64,000 nucleotides of DNA from Clostridiales bacterium (GTDB taxonomy: Bacteria; Bacillota; Clostridia; Christensenellales; Borkfalkiaceae): NCBI GenBank assembly GCA_015055615.1, contig SVHT01000006.1:60632-124631 (forward strand). Direction: 5' to 3'. The first letter of the stretch is position 1. Every line of letters begins with the position of its first letter. Under the pieces are notes generated by a model. That model made no database searches and was not told the DNA's origin. It saw nothing but the letters and a program-made list of their open reading frames with translations. Below, one piece after another: positions 18,376 to 28,103 of the stretch. A program made the position numbers and the translations under genes.

Positions 18376-18822
18376 ATGGAAAACAACGCTCGCAAAAAAT
18401 CGGTGGAGGTGCTTTCGGAAATTTACCGCAACGCGCACCTTGCTTTGCAGTCGATCTCGAACATCTTGCCCGCCGTCGAAAACGAAGAAATCAAAAACGA
18501 ACTCTTACGCCAGCACGAGGAATACGAACGATTTTCTGCCAAAGCCGCGCAGCTTGCGCGCGATCTCGACGCCGAACTTAAAGAACCCAACCCTATGAAA
18601 AAAATGATGATGTGGGGCTCTATCAAGATGAGCACGCTAACCGACAATTCCCCATCGCATATCGCGGACATGATGTTGCAGGGTACCGTGATGGGGATTT
18701 CTGCTCTGCGCACCTCCGCGGGGGATATTAACCGCGAAAACAGCGACGCCGTTTGCGAGCTTTTGCACGAGATGATACAAGCGGAAGAAGAGTTTGAAAA
18801 AATTTGGAAAAAATATCTTTAA
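18376..18822 (+). CDS. Conserved hypothetical helical protein
   Basis: RBS-led 148-aa ORF with terminator after it; no confident family. Confidence 0.65.
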   Translation: MENNARKKSVEVLSEIYRNAHLALQSISNILPAVENEEIKNELLRQHEEYERFSAKAAQLARDLDAELKEPNPMKKMMMWGSIKMSTLTDNSPSHIADMMLQGTVMGISALRTSAGDINRENSDAVCELLHEMIQAEEEFEKIWKKYL

Positions 18823-18844
18823 GTTTTATAAACAAAAGGACAAG

Positions 18845-18870
18845 GCGCGGACATGTTCCGCGCTTTTTTT
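18845..18870 (+). terminator. Rho-independent terminator
   Basis: GCGCGGAcatgtTCCGCGCTTTTTTT. Confidence 0.8.
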
Positions 18871-19062
18871 ACCCCTTTCTTGTCTATAAGCCGCGATATG
18901 CTCTAAGGGAAATCTTTTTTTGCTCTTTTTGCATATTCTCGCAATTACTTTTCGCGCAAACCTTTACATTTTCAAAAATTTGTGTTATAATAGTATAAGA
19001 GGAAGTATGCGCGCGCCTTTGTGGCAAAACCTGTTCGCAAGCTTTTATAAAAAGGGAAAACC

Positions 19063-20037
19063 ATGCAACAACTCTTACAGCAAACGCAATCGTATACATT
19101 GCTCAAATCGGAGGGGGCGGAAGGTCGCTTGTCCCATGCGTATTTGTTGCATTTTGCCGACGCGGAAAACCTGCGTTTAGCGCTGAAAGAGTTTGCAAAA
19201 ATTTTGCTTGATTGCGACACGTCTGCCACCCTTTCGCAAAAACGTCGCGCAAACCTTATTGACGAAGAAAACTTTTCCGACTGTCTGTTTTTTCCAAAAG
19301 GCGACAAAAAACTGACCGTCGAAGACGCGGAGCTTATAAAGGAAGAAAGTCTCTTAAATCCCGTAGAGGGGGATAAAAAGCTGTTCGTCGTCTTTGATTT
19401 TGCCGAAGCGAATCAGCAAACGCAAAACAAGCTCTTAAAATTGCTGGAAGAGCCACCCACGGGGGTATTTTTCTTGCTTGGCACGACCAGTATTTTCCCC
19501 GTTCTGCAAACGGTATTGTCCCGCACGAACCGATTGGAAATCCCGCCCTTTACGACGGAGCAAATAACGGCATGTTTGCGTCGTATCTACGGCAATAAAT
19601 TCGATGAAGAAACCCTTTCTCTTTGCGCCTCGTGTGCAAACGGGCGCGTCGGACAGGCGCAAAACCTGTTGGAGGGCGGTTGGTACAAAATTTTATTGGA
19701 ACAAGCGTTCGTTTTGACCCGTACCCCCGCCTTTAAACTTCCGCAAGTGATAAAAACCGTCGGCGAAACTAAATATAAGCGTGAACTTTTATCCCTTTTA
19801 CGGCTCATTTTCCGTGACGCACTTCTCTTAAAGACGCAGGGAAACCGAGCAAACGGGCGCTTGCTTTTGCGCGCGCAAAGAGAACAAATTGAGGAAGTGG
19901 CAAAAGACTACGCTGTTCCTGCGCTCATATACGCGCAAGAGGGGATATCCGAGGCGGAAAAGCAGGTGAACTTCAACGCGGTTTTTTCGCAATGTATTGA
20001 AATTCTGATTGCGAAGATTCGCGAAAAAAATATATAA
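19063..20037 (+). CDS. holB: DNA polymerase III delta' subunit-like protein
   Basis: SHAYLLHFADAENLRLALKEFAKILL...KLLKLLEEPPTGVFFLLGTT; upstream of ricT-like gene as in Firmicutes. Confidence 0.88.
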   Translation: MQQLLQQTQSYTLLKSEGAEGRLSHAYLLHFADAENLRLALKEFAKILLDCDTSATLSQKRRANLIDEENFSDCLFFPKGDKKLTVEDAELIKEESLLNPVEGDKKLFVVFDFAEANQQTQNKLLKLLEEPPTGVFFLLGTTSIFPVLQTVLSRTNRLEIPPFTTEQITACLRRIYGNKFDEETLSLCASCANGRVGQAQNLLEGGWYKILLEQAFVLTRTPAFKLPQVIKTVGETKYKRELLSLLRLIFRDALLLKTQGNRANGRLLLRAQREQIEEVAKDYAVPALIYAQEGISEAEKQVNFNAVFSQCIEILIAKIREKNI

Positions 20038-20052
20038 AAACAAGGTAATTCT

Positions 20053-20910
20053 ATGACAAAAGTAGTAGGTATCAAATTTAAAAACGGCGGAAAATTGTAT
20101 TATTTCGCGCCAAAGAAGGGGGACGAGTACGCGCGGAATATGCCCGTTGTGGTAGAAACCTCGCGCGGTTTGGAATACGCTTGGGTTGCGTACCCCGAAA
20201 AGGAAGTGGAAGACGACGAGGTGGTGCAACCCTTAAAACCCGTCATCCGTATCGCCACGCAGAAGGACACGGAGTTTTACGAAGCTTGCCAAGCGAAACG
20301 CCCGCAAGCGATGCAGACTTGCAAAGAAAAAATTCTCGCGCATAATTTAGAGATGAAATTGGTCGATTGCGAATATGCCTTTGACGGGAGCAAAATCATT
20401 TTCTACTTCACGTCGGCAAACCGCGTCGATTTTAGAGAATTGGTAAAGGACCTTGCGTCCACCTTCCACAACCGCATCGAACTGCGCCAAGTAGGCACGC
20501 GCGACGAAACGAAATATCTCGGCGGTATCGCGCCCTGCGGCAGAATTTGCTGTTGCGCAGGAAATATGCCCGAGTTTAAAAAGGTGAGCGTAAAAATGGC
20601 GAAAAACCAAGGCTTGTCCTTGAACCCGGGTAAAATTAGCGGTCTTTGCGGGAGATTGATGTGCTGTTTGAGCTATGAAAACGATTATTACGTAGAGGCG
20701 GGCAAAAAGATGCCGAAAATCGGCGCGGAAGTGGGTACGCCCGAGGGCAAAGCCATTGTCGCCGCCGTCAATATGCTCCGTATGGAAGTCAAGGTAAAAA
20801 TGGACGATAGAAACGGCGGTTGGATTTATAAAGATTACCCCGTAGAATACGTTCGTTTTAAAAAGTCCAACCAGCCCGAAAAGGAAGAAATTGAGGACGA
20901 CGAAGAGTAA
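20053..20910 (+). CDS. ricT: PSP1 domain protein (RicT/YaaT-like)
   Basis: VVGIKFKNGGKLYYFAPK...GGIAPCGRICCCAGNMPEFKKVSVKMAKNQGLSLNPGKISGLCGRLMCCLSYE. Confidence 0.92.
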   Translation: MTKVVGIKFKNGGKLYYFAPKKGDEYARNMPVVVETSRGLEYAWVAYPEKEVEDDEVVQPLKPVIRIATQKDTEFYEACQAKRPQAMQTCKEKILAHNLEMKLVDCEYAFDGSKIIFYFTSANRVDFRELVKDLASTFHNRIELRQVGTRDETKYLGGIAPCGRICCCAGNMPEFKKVSVKMAKNQGLSLNPGKISGLCGRLMCCLSYENDYYVEAGKKMPKIGAEVGTPEGKAIVAAVNMLRMEVKVKMDDRNGGWIYKDYPVEYVRFKKSNQPEKEEIEDDEE

Positions 20911-21085
20911 AAAACACAAAACCCCCCAAGACATGTCTTAATCATTAAATAAATAAACCTCTATGGACGGTTTATGGCGTTTCTTGCGCACAATACGGCA
21001 ATTTAATTATGCACGGTATTATCTTCCTTTCGACGTTTATTGCCATGATTCGTGTTGACGGACTTTTTCGTAAAAAATCAAATTA

Positions 21086-21130
21086 ACAAAACAAAAAAGC
21101 GACCTTTTCCGTAAGGTCGCTTTTTTATCC
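21086..21130. terminator. Terminator (AAAAAAGCGACCTTttccgtAAGGTCGCTTTTTT)
   Basis: Palindrome with T-tract between convergent ricT and rsmG. Confidence 0.8.
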
Positions 21131-21163
21131 CTAAACACACAGTTTTGATAATTTTTTCAGTCT

Positions 21164-21859
21164 TTATAACGGATTTTTCCGTTCCTTACCCTGCCCGCGC
21201 GGATATTTGTTCGGCGTCGGTTTTACCTTTTCTACCACGGCAAGAACCCGCTCGCCGTACCCTTCGGGCAAAGCATACTCCTTTACGTCCAAAAGTTTTC
21301 CGCCCAGCACCTTGTAGGCGTTTTTCGCCTCTTCAATTTCGCTGATATCCCCGCTCTTGTAGGCGACGAACTTACCGCCGATTTTCACAAAAGGCAAGCA
21401 ATATTCGCACAAAGTATTCATACGAGCAACGGCGCGCGCCGTGACAAAATCAAACCGTTCGCGGAATTTTTCATCCCGCGCTCCGTCTTCTGCCCTAATG
21501 TTATAAATATGCACTCCTTTAAAGCCGAAATTATCCACAACGGCGCGTAGAAACTCGCATTTTTTCCCCACGCTCTCAAACAGGGAAAATTCAAGGTCGG
21601 GACGGAGAATTTTCAGCACCATAGAGGGAAAGCCCGCCCCCGAACCGATTTCCGCCACTCTTGCGCCCGCAGAAAAGATATCCACACCGGCAGCGCTGTC
21701 CAAAAAATGCTTATAATAGACGTCTTTTTCCTCTAAAATCGCCGTTAAATTGTATTTTTGGTTGTATTCGAGCAATAAAAGGCGGAATTTTTCCAACATC
21801 TCCCGCTTTTCGCCCATGACCTCATTTTGATAAATTTCTTCTACCGTTCTAATCTTCAT
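21164..21859 (-). CDS. rsmG: 16S rRNA (guanine527-N7)-methyltransferase
   Basis: LLLEYNQKYNLTAILEEKDVYYKHFLDSAAG...VAEIGSGAGFPSMVLKI. Confidence 0.95.
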   Translation of the reverse strand: MKIRTVEEIYQNEVMGEKREMLEKFRLLLLEYNQKYNLTAILEEKDVYYKHFLDSAAGVDIFSAGARVAEIGSGAGFPSMVLKILRPDLEFSLFESVGKKCEFLRAVVDNFGFKGVHIYNIRAEDGARDEKFRERFDFVTARAVARMNTLCEYCLPFVKIGGKFVAYKSGDISEIEEAKNAYKVLGGKLLDVKEYALPEGYGERVLAVVEKVKPTPNKYPRGQGKERKNPL

Positions 21860-22424
21860 AGCCCTTTTATTATAACACGTTCAAGGGAAAATAGCAATAC
21901 TTTTCACCCAAAAATTTTCCCTCTTTTTCACGGTTGTCCACCCCCTTGTTTACAAGCTTATCCACAATGTGGATAGTATTTGTGGATATCTTAAAAAATA
22001 AATAATTATTCTTTATTTTTGCATATTTATTTAATTTTCTTGTTTTAAAAAGTATCTATTCTTCCACATTTCCACAAAATCTCCACTTTTTTATCCACCG
22101 AAAAAACAGTGTTTGTCCACCGTTTAAAAAATAAAAATTTCCTTTTATTTACAGCGAAAAATTGGTAAAAAATAGTGGTTGTCCACTATTCCACCCCACC
22201 TACTACTAATACTACTTCTTTACTTTTAAAATAAATAATAATCATTGGGGACAAAGCTCGCAGGGCGGGCTATTTTTCTTTTAAAAAAAGAATAGATGCG
22301 TTTTTTACGGGCGAAAAAAAGACAACGTTAAAAAAATATAAAATCAACGGCATGAAAAAAGAAGTAAACGCTTGGTATAAAAAAAATTTATAAAGTTTTC
22401 TTAAAAATTCATGGCAGTCCCACC

Positions 22425-22452
22425 TTGACAAATGAAAATTTTATTATATAAT
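22425..22452 (+). promoter_or_regulatory. Sigma-A type promoter
   Basis: TTGACA, 16-nt spacer, TATAAT. Confidence 0.75.
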
Positions 22453-22482
22453 AATAACATAGCGAATAAAAAGGGAAAAAGC

Positions 22483-22989
22483 ATGACGAAACAACTCGCG
22501 ATTTTAGCACAAGATAATATAGCCGAAGAAAGTAAAAATGCGTGTATTTTTACCGGGCATCGGGAGCTGGGCGAAGATTTTTCCGTGCGAAAATTAAAAA
22601 ATGCGATAGAAGAACTGATACAAAAGGGTATCACCGATTTTTACAACGGTATGGCGAAGGGGTTCGACCTTGCGGCGGCGACGGCGGTAATTAAGTTAAA
22701 GAAGAAATATCCAAATATTAGGTTGATAGCGTGTATTCCTTGCTATGAACAGGAAAAATATTTTTCGGAAAAGGACAAAAAAACGTACGTTTCCGTGCTG
22801 AAAAAGGCAGATGAAAAGGTGGTTTTGTCGCCGACGTATTATAGGGGTTGTATGCAGGTTCGGGATCGGTATATGGCAGAGCGCGCGTCCGTGATGATTG
22901 CCTATTGCAAAAAGGCGGAAGGGGGCGCGGCGTACACGGTGAAAATCTTTCAAAAAATGAACCCGTTTTCCCCTATCGTTTTCCTATAA
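22483..22989 (+). CDS. SLOG / DUF1273-type protein (YpsA-like)
   Basis: CIFTGHRELGEDFSVRKLKNAIEELIQKGITDFYNGMAKGFDLAAATAVIKLKKKYPNIRLIACIPC. Confidence 0.8.
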   Translation: MTKQLAILAQDNIAEESKNACIFTGHRELGEDFSVRKLKNAIEELIQKGITDFYNGMAKGFDLAAATAVIKLKKKYPNIRLIACIPCYEQEKYFSEKDKKTYVSVLKKADEKVVLSPTYYRGCMQVRDRYMAERASVMIAYCKKAEGGAAYTVKIFQKMNPFSPIVFL

Positions 22990-23126
22990 GGAAAAAAATA
23001 GTGGATATCCACGGGAAAATGTGGATAAAAAAGGTATAATTAGGTTGCAAAAAAAACGGGGATATGGTACAATAAAAAAGATAAAAAAAGTAGCTTGAAA
23101 AAAGAGCGGAAACAGGAGATAAAAGG

Positions 23127-24236
23127 ATGAAATTTGTATGTAACGGAACGGTGCTCTCGGACGCGGCATTGACGGTAAGCAAGGCTTGCGCGGTAAAGAC
23201 GACGACGCCCATTTACGAGTGTATTAAAATTAAAGCGGCGAACGATAGTATTACGCTGGTTTCTTACGACGGCGAAATTTCCATTGAACAGAAAGTATTG
23301 GCGGAAATTATGGAAGAGGGTGAGCTTTGCGTAAACGGTAAGACCTTCGCGGATTTCATCAATAAAATTTCGGAATTTGAGGTTATGATTGCCTCTAATG
23401 AAAAGGGAATTATGATTAAATACGGCGAGGGCGAAACCTATATGCAGGCTGTGTCCGCTGACGAATTCCCGAAAATGGGCGAAAGAAATTGGGAAGACAA
23501 GGCGTATTTCGAGACAAAGGAAAACGATTTGAAAGGCTTGATTTCCGAAGTTGTATTTTGCTGTGCAACCGACGGCGTAAGACCGATTTTGAAGGGCTGT
23601 CTTTTGGAAACGAAGGAAGGTAAATTGACGGCGACGGCGTTGGACGGTTTTAGAATGGCGACGTCCTATTGCGATGCGAGCGCAGGTAAGGGCGATTTAA
23701 AAATTATCTGTCCGGCAAGAACTCTGACGGAGATTTCCCGTATGTTAAACAGCGACGAATACGTAAAAATTTATACCGATAAAAACGTACTTTCGGTCGG
23801 CGTAGCAGACACGGTGATTACTTCCCGCTTGTATTTGGGCGAATTCGTGAAAAAGGAAAATATTTACCCTATCGATTTCACGACCAAAGCGGTGGTAAGA
23901 CGCGCGGAGCTTATCGACAGTATCGAAAGAGCCTCCGTCTTTATCAGAGGGGACAAGCATAACTTAATCGTGTTGAATATTAAACTCGGTAAAGTGATTA
24001 TCAAAGCCAATTCCGATATGGGTAAAGTGGAAGAAATCGTTTCCGCAGACGTCAACGGCAAGGAATTGGAAATTGCGATGAACAGTAAATATATTTTGGA
24101 CGCGCTTAAAGCGTTGGACGAAGAAAACGTTGTGCTTTCGTTCAATAGTCCCGTTTCCCCGTTTACCTTGGAAAACGAAAACGACAATAAAAATCAGTAT
24201 TTGATTTTGCCCGTTCGCGTTGGTAGCGCCGAGTAA
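23127..24236 (+). CDS. dnaN: DNA polymerase III beta subunit (sliding clamp)
   Basis: MKFVCNGTVLSDAALTVSKACAVKTTTPIYECIKIKA...C-terminal YLILPVR. Confidence 0.95.
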   Translation: MKFVCNGTVLSDAALTVSKACAVKTTTPIYECIKIKAANDSITLVSYDGEISIEQKVLAEIMEEGELCVNGKTFADFINKISEFEVMIASNEKGIMIKYGEGETYMQAVSADEFPKMGERNWEDKAYFETKENDLKGLISEVVFCCATDGVRPILKGCLLETKEGKLTATALDGFRMATSYCDASAGKGDLKIICPARTLTEISRMLNSDEYVKIYTDKNVLSVGVADTVITSRLYLGEFVKKENIYPIDFTTKAVVRRAELIDSIERASVFIRGDKHNLIVLNIKLGKVIIKANSDMGKVEEIVSADVNGKELEIAMNSKYILDALKALDEENVVLSFNSPVSPFTLENENDNKNQYLILPVRVGSAE

Positions 24237-24414
24237 TTGATTTAAAACAGTCAAATAAAAACCGAAAAATCCGTGTAAAATGGGAATAAAAAGAGAAAAA
24301 AGCATTGAAATTGCTTGACCTACTCGACGGCTTTGCGGTATAATATGGGAGTTATTGTGGGAGAAAACGCGATAACCATAAAAAAGATAAAAAACCAAAT
24401 CAGGAGAAAAGATT

Positions 24415-24549
24415 ATGAAAAGAACTTATCAACCCAAGAAAAGACAGAAGAGTAAAGTACACGGTTTCCGTAAGAGAATGGCAACGACTGCCGGCAGAAA
24501 GGTGTTGAAGAGAAGAAGAGCAAAGGGTAGAAAGAGACTTACCCACTAA
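24415..24549 (+). CDS. rpmH: Ribosomal protein bL34
   Basis: [44 protein letters not shown]; too short for the supplied ORF track. Confidence 0.98.
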   Translation: MKRTYQPKKRQKSKVHGFRKRMATTAGRKVLKRRRAKGRKRLTH

Positions 24550-24702
24550 TCTCTTTACAAATAAACGGTAAAAAAGACGTGAATTCCTTTCCCTTGTTTT
24601 AAAGGGAGAGGTTTTGCCATTTTAATAGAGAAAGCGTTTTTTTGGAAAATTGTTTTGTTTTTTTATAAAAAACAACCTAAGGAAAGCTTTTGAAATAAAA
24701 AA

Positions 24703-25020
24703 ATGAACTATTTACGATTAAAAAAACAAGCGGACTTTCAAAGGTTATTTCAAAAAGGAAAGCGGGCTTTTTCCCCCTCTCTTACCCTTGTTTACAGCAA
24801 AGCGGATAAGATGACGATGGGGATTTCCGTAGGAAAAAAACACGGAAAAAGCGTGATGCGCAACCGTATTAAACGATTGCTCAGAGAGGCGTTCCGCTCC
24901 GCGCAAAAGGAAATGAGAGGGACGTACCATATCGTTTTGATTCCCAAAGTGGCGGAAGAATATTCCTATAAAACCTTTGAACGGCATTTACAATGTATGA
25001 TAAAAAAAGAGAATCTGTAA
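24703..25020 (+). CDS. rnpA: Ribonuclease P protein component
   Basis: LKKQADFQRLFQKGKRAFSPSLTLVYSK...GKKHGKSVMRNRIKRLLREAFR. Confidence 0.95.
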   Translation: MNYLRLKKQADFQRLFQKGKRAFSPSLTLVYSKADKMTMGISVGKKHGKSVMRNRIKRLLREAFRSAQKEMRGTYHIVLIPKVAEEYSYKTFERHLQCMIKKENL

Positions 25021-25319
25021 AAATCAATGCATTTTCTCTGTTTTTTGAAAATCTGGGCTGGTTATATCGGCACATTTTTTCAAAACCGGGGAAGTTTATT
25101 TGTATGCGCATGATTCGGTTTTATCAAAAATATCTTTCGCGAAAAACCTGTCGATACAACCCGACTTGTTCGGAATATACCATGCGGTGCATCAATAATC
25201 ACGGTGCGTTGCTTGGTATTTTGATGGGAGCGTGGCGGATTATGCGTTGCAACCCCTTTTCCAAGGGCGGATACGACCCTGCGCCCGAGCGGTATTTTGC
25301 AAAGCGTTGGTTGCTGTGA
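24993..25319 (+). CDS. yidD: Membrane protein insertion efficiency factor YidD
   Basis: MIRFYQKYLSRKTCRYNPTCSEYTMRCINNHGALLGILMGAWRIMRCNPFSKGGYDP; overlaps rnpA end. Confidence 0.93.
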   Translation: MYDKKRESVKINAFSLFFENLGWLYRHIFSKPGKFICMRMIRFYQKYLSRKTCRYNPTCSEYTMRCINNHGALLGILMGAWRIMRCNPFSKGGYDPAPERYFAKRWLL

Positions 25320-25407
25320 ACGTGAGAAATCGGAACGTTTTATTTTAGCGTAAAGAGGAAATTAAAAGGAGTTTACGGAAAAGCTTTTCCGTAAAAGTAA
25401 GTATAAC

Positions 25408-26961
25408 ATGGGTGTTATGAATTTATTAGCGAACGTACAAGGTATGCCGATTTACGATCAGCTTAGAGGCGTTTCGCTGAATTGGATCGGTAAAATAATT
25501 TTATGGCTCACGACGGTATGCGGTTCGGTCGGCGTGGGTATTATTCTGTTTTCGTTGCTTTTGAAATTGATTACGTTGCCCTTTGACGTGGTACAGCGTA
25601 TTTCCATGCGTAAACAGAATATTAAAATGAAAGAAAATAAAGAACGCATGGAAAAACTGCAAAAGCAGTACGCAAACGACAAGGACAAGTACAACCAAAA
25701 AGTACAAGAAATGTACCGTGAAAGCGGTATTTCGATGATGTCCTCTTGCTTGCCGATGATTTTGTCCTTGGTTATCTTTATCGTCGCAATCAACGCCTTC
25801 AACGCGTTCGCGTCCTTCTCCAACGTAAACAATTATAATACGCTGGTACGCGCGTATAATACGAGCATGATGGAAAACTGCGCGGAATTAAACGAAGAGA
25901 ATTTATCTTGGGAAGTAATCGAAGACGGGAAAAAGATTGTCTATACAATAAACGATGATGATAAGTATATTTGTTATACGGTTAAAAAGGATTTAATCCC
26001 TACGGTTGACGCAGACGGTAATGAAGTTTATACCGATTATACGGTAACGGTTGACGCGGAAGGTAATAAAATTTATACCCTTAACGAAACGGTAGAAGAA
26101 AGCTTGAAATACGTTGAAAATACTATCGACCATGAAAGAAGGACGTATGAGTTTAAATGGGACGATTATGCAGAGGCGATGAGCAGCGAACAAACCGCGA
26201 AGGCGTGGGAAGAGGAAAAGGTAAAAGAAATACAAGATTCCGTTGCGGAAGGACAGAATCCTTTGTCGTATGAGAACGCCCTTAAAAAGTTACAAGACTC
26301 GGTGATTCAAGAACAATTTGTATCCCCAGCGCAGGCCAAAGTTGTAGAAGTTTACAACACGACCGTGAAGAAGGATACGAAATTCCTTTGGGTGAAAAAC
26401 GTTTGGGCTGTGGACGCGGTCTACAAACACCCCGTTTTGGGCTGGGGTGATTTCAGCAACGAAATTATCACGAGAAAGTCTTGTTCGTGTTCGGGCGGGG
26501 ATAAGTCCATTTTGTTGATTCCCGCATACACCTTCGAGGGGTATAGCAAAGTAACGGGTAAGCTCATTACGCAAAAGACGGAAGCGAACGGTTACTTTAT
26601 CATGATTCTGCTCTCGATTGGTACGATTTTGTTGCAGCAGTTTATCTCGATGCGTTCGCAAAAGGAACAAAATAAATATTCGACCGTAGACGGACAGGGT
26701 GGCGGACAGCAAAAGATGACGATGATTATCATGACGGGTATGTTCGCGGTATTCTCGTTTTTGTATAGTTCGGCGTTTGCGATATATCTGGTTATCAGCA
26801 ACCTCTTCTCGTTGCTCTCGACGGTGGTCATCAATAAGATTGTAGACGGTTCGTTTGAAAGAAAGGCGGCTGGCGCAACGGGTAAGGGCGACAAGGTTCT
26901 TTCCGGCAGAGCGGCTGCGGTGAAGAAAGTGCAAACCAAAAACAAGAAAAATAAAAAATAA
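25408..26961 (+). CDS. yidC: YidC/Oxa1 membrane insertase with large central insertion
   Basis: VGIILFSLLLKLITLPFDVVQRISMRKQNIKMKENKERMEKLQKQYANDKDKYNQKVQEMYRESGI... Confidence 0.93.
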   Translation: MGVMNLLANVQGMPIYDQLRGVSLNWIGKIILWLTTVCGSVGVGIILFSLLLKLITLPFDVVQRISMRKQNIKMKENKERMEKLQKQYANDKDKYNQKVQEMYRESGISMMSSCLPMILSLVIFIVAINAFNAFASFSNVNNYNTLVRAYNTSMMENCAELNEENLSWEVIEDGKKIVYTINDDDKYICYTVKKDLIPTVDADGNEVYTDYTVTVDAEGNKIYTLNETVEESLKYVENTIDHERRTYEFKWDDYAEAMSSEQTAKAWEEEKVKEIQDSVAEGQNPLSYENALKKLQDSVIQEQFVSPAQAKVVEVYNTTVKKDTKFLWVKNVWAVDAVYKHPVLGWGDFSNEIITRKSCSCSGGDKSILLIPAYTFEGYSKVTGKLITQKTEANGYFIMILLSIGTILLQQFISMRSQKEQNKYSTVDGQGGGQQKMTMIIMTGMFAVFSFLYSSAFAIYLVISNLFSLLSTVVINKIVDGSFERKAAGATGKGDKVLSGRAAAVKKVQTKNKKNKK

Positions 26962-27021
26962 GAAACAGTAATCAAAGTAGTAAGTCCTGCTCTTTATCAC
27001 GCGCGGGACAGGGAGAAATAA

Positions 27022-27993
27022 ATGATTTATACGGAATTCACGGGCAAGACGGTAGAAGATGCCGTTGAAAAGGGTTTGAGCGAGCTCGGGCTCACAAGAG
27101 AAAATGCGGATATTCGCGTTTTGGAAGAAGGAAAAAAGAAACTGTTCGGCGCGGTGAAAGCGCGTGTGGAAATTGCGGCGAAAGATTGCCAAGAAACCTG
27201 CGAAGCGTGCGATAAGGACGGGGCGGAATGTGAAGAAACGGTTGCGCCCGTTATCGAAACAGCAAGCGAAAACGCAACGGACGGCGAAAGAACGGTCGTC
27301 TTCTTGGAAGGCTTGTTTAAGCTCTTGAAAATTACCGCTTGCACGGAGTTGGTAGCCGAGGGCGAAAAGGTAGAAATCAACGTAACGGCGGCGAACACGA
27401 CGGCGATTATCGGCAAGCACGGCGTTATGTTGGACGCTATCCAAACCCTTGCGGGCGCGGTTGCAAACACCGGCAGAGACGATTATAAGCGCGTAGTGGT
27501 CGATTGCGAAAACTATCGTGAAAACCGCGAGGCAACGTTGAACAAGTTGGCGGAAAATTTGGCGGCGAAGGCGCTGAGATTGGGCAAGAAAATTCAGTTG
27601 GAGCCTATGAACCCGTACGAAAGAAGAATTATCCACGCGGCGTTGTCCGAAAACGAGGACGTGAAAACGGAGAGCGAAGGGAAGGAACCCAACCGCTATA
27701 TCGTTATCGTGCCCAATAATTTGGAAGATCCCGACGCGCCCGCTATCCCTGCAAGAACGGAGAGAGACCGTCGTGGCAGAGGTGGCTACGGTAACCGTGG
27801 CGACAGAGGCCGTGACCGTGGTTTTGGCGGTAGAAACGACCGTGGTAGGGGCGGTAAAGGCGGTTATGGCAAGAAGTCCTTTAACCGTGACAGAAAGCCG
27901 TCTTCGGGTGGTTCTACGGGCGGTACGAGCTTGAAAACCTCTAACGATTTCTTCGGTATTTTCCTTGGCAACAGCGGTAACAGCGAAGAATAA
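27022..27993 (+). CDS. jag: Jag/KhpB RNA-binding protein with RGG-rich C-terminal tail
   Basis: FTGKTVEDAVEKGLSELGLTRENADIRVLEEGKKKLFG (Jag-N); KH (IIGKHGVMLDAIQTLAGAV) and R3H (MNPYERRIIHAAL). Confidence 0.93.
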   Translation: MIYTEFTGKTVEDAVEKGLSELGLTRENADIRVLEEGKKKLFGAVKARVEIAAKDCQETCEACDKDGAECEETVAPVIETASENATDGERTVVFLEGLFKLLKITACTELVAEGEKVEINVTAANTTAIIGKHGVMLDAIQTLAGAVANTGRDDYKRVVVDCENYRENREATLNKLAENLAAKALRLGKKIQLEPMNPYERRIIHAALSENEDVKTESEGKEPNRYIVIVPNNLEDPDAPAIPARTERDRRGRGGYGNRGDRGRDRGFGGRNDRGRGGKGGYGKKSFNRDRKPSSGGSTGGTSLKTSNDFFGIFLGNSGNSEE

Positions 27994-28103
27994 CAGAAAA
28001 GAAAAATAAGCTTTTATAAAACGAGTTCTGCGTTCGGCGGGGCTCGTTTTTTTGTTTATGTAAAAGTGCCTGTGTAAGACAATCCCCCCAAGCATATCGC
28101 GAT

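Larger units (their letters stand above)
21933..23028. other. oriC-like DnaA-box cluster 2
   Basis: TTATCCACA at 21958 and TGTGGATAA at 23020 (perfect); near-matches at 21933, 21968, 21981, 22091, 22113, 22179, 23001; AT-rich tract 21992-22045. The SLOG-type gene lies inside this span. Confidence 0.75.

Noticed and set aside
26290-28095. 601-aa minus-strand ORF spanning yidC and jag
   Set aside because: Antisense to two well-supported genes.
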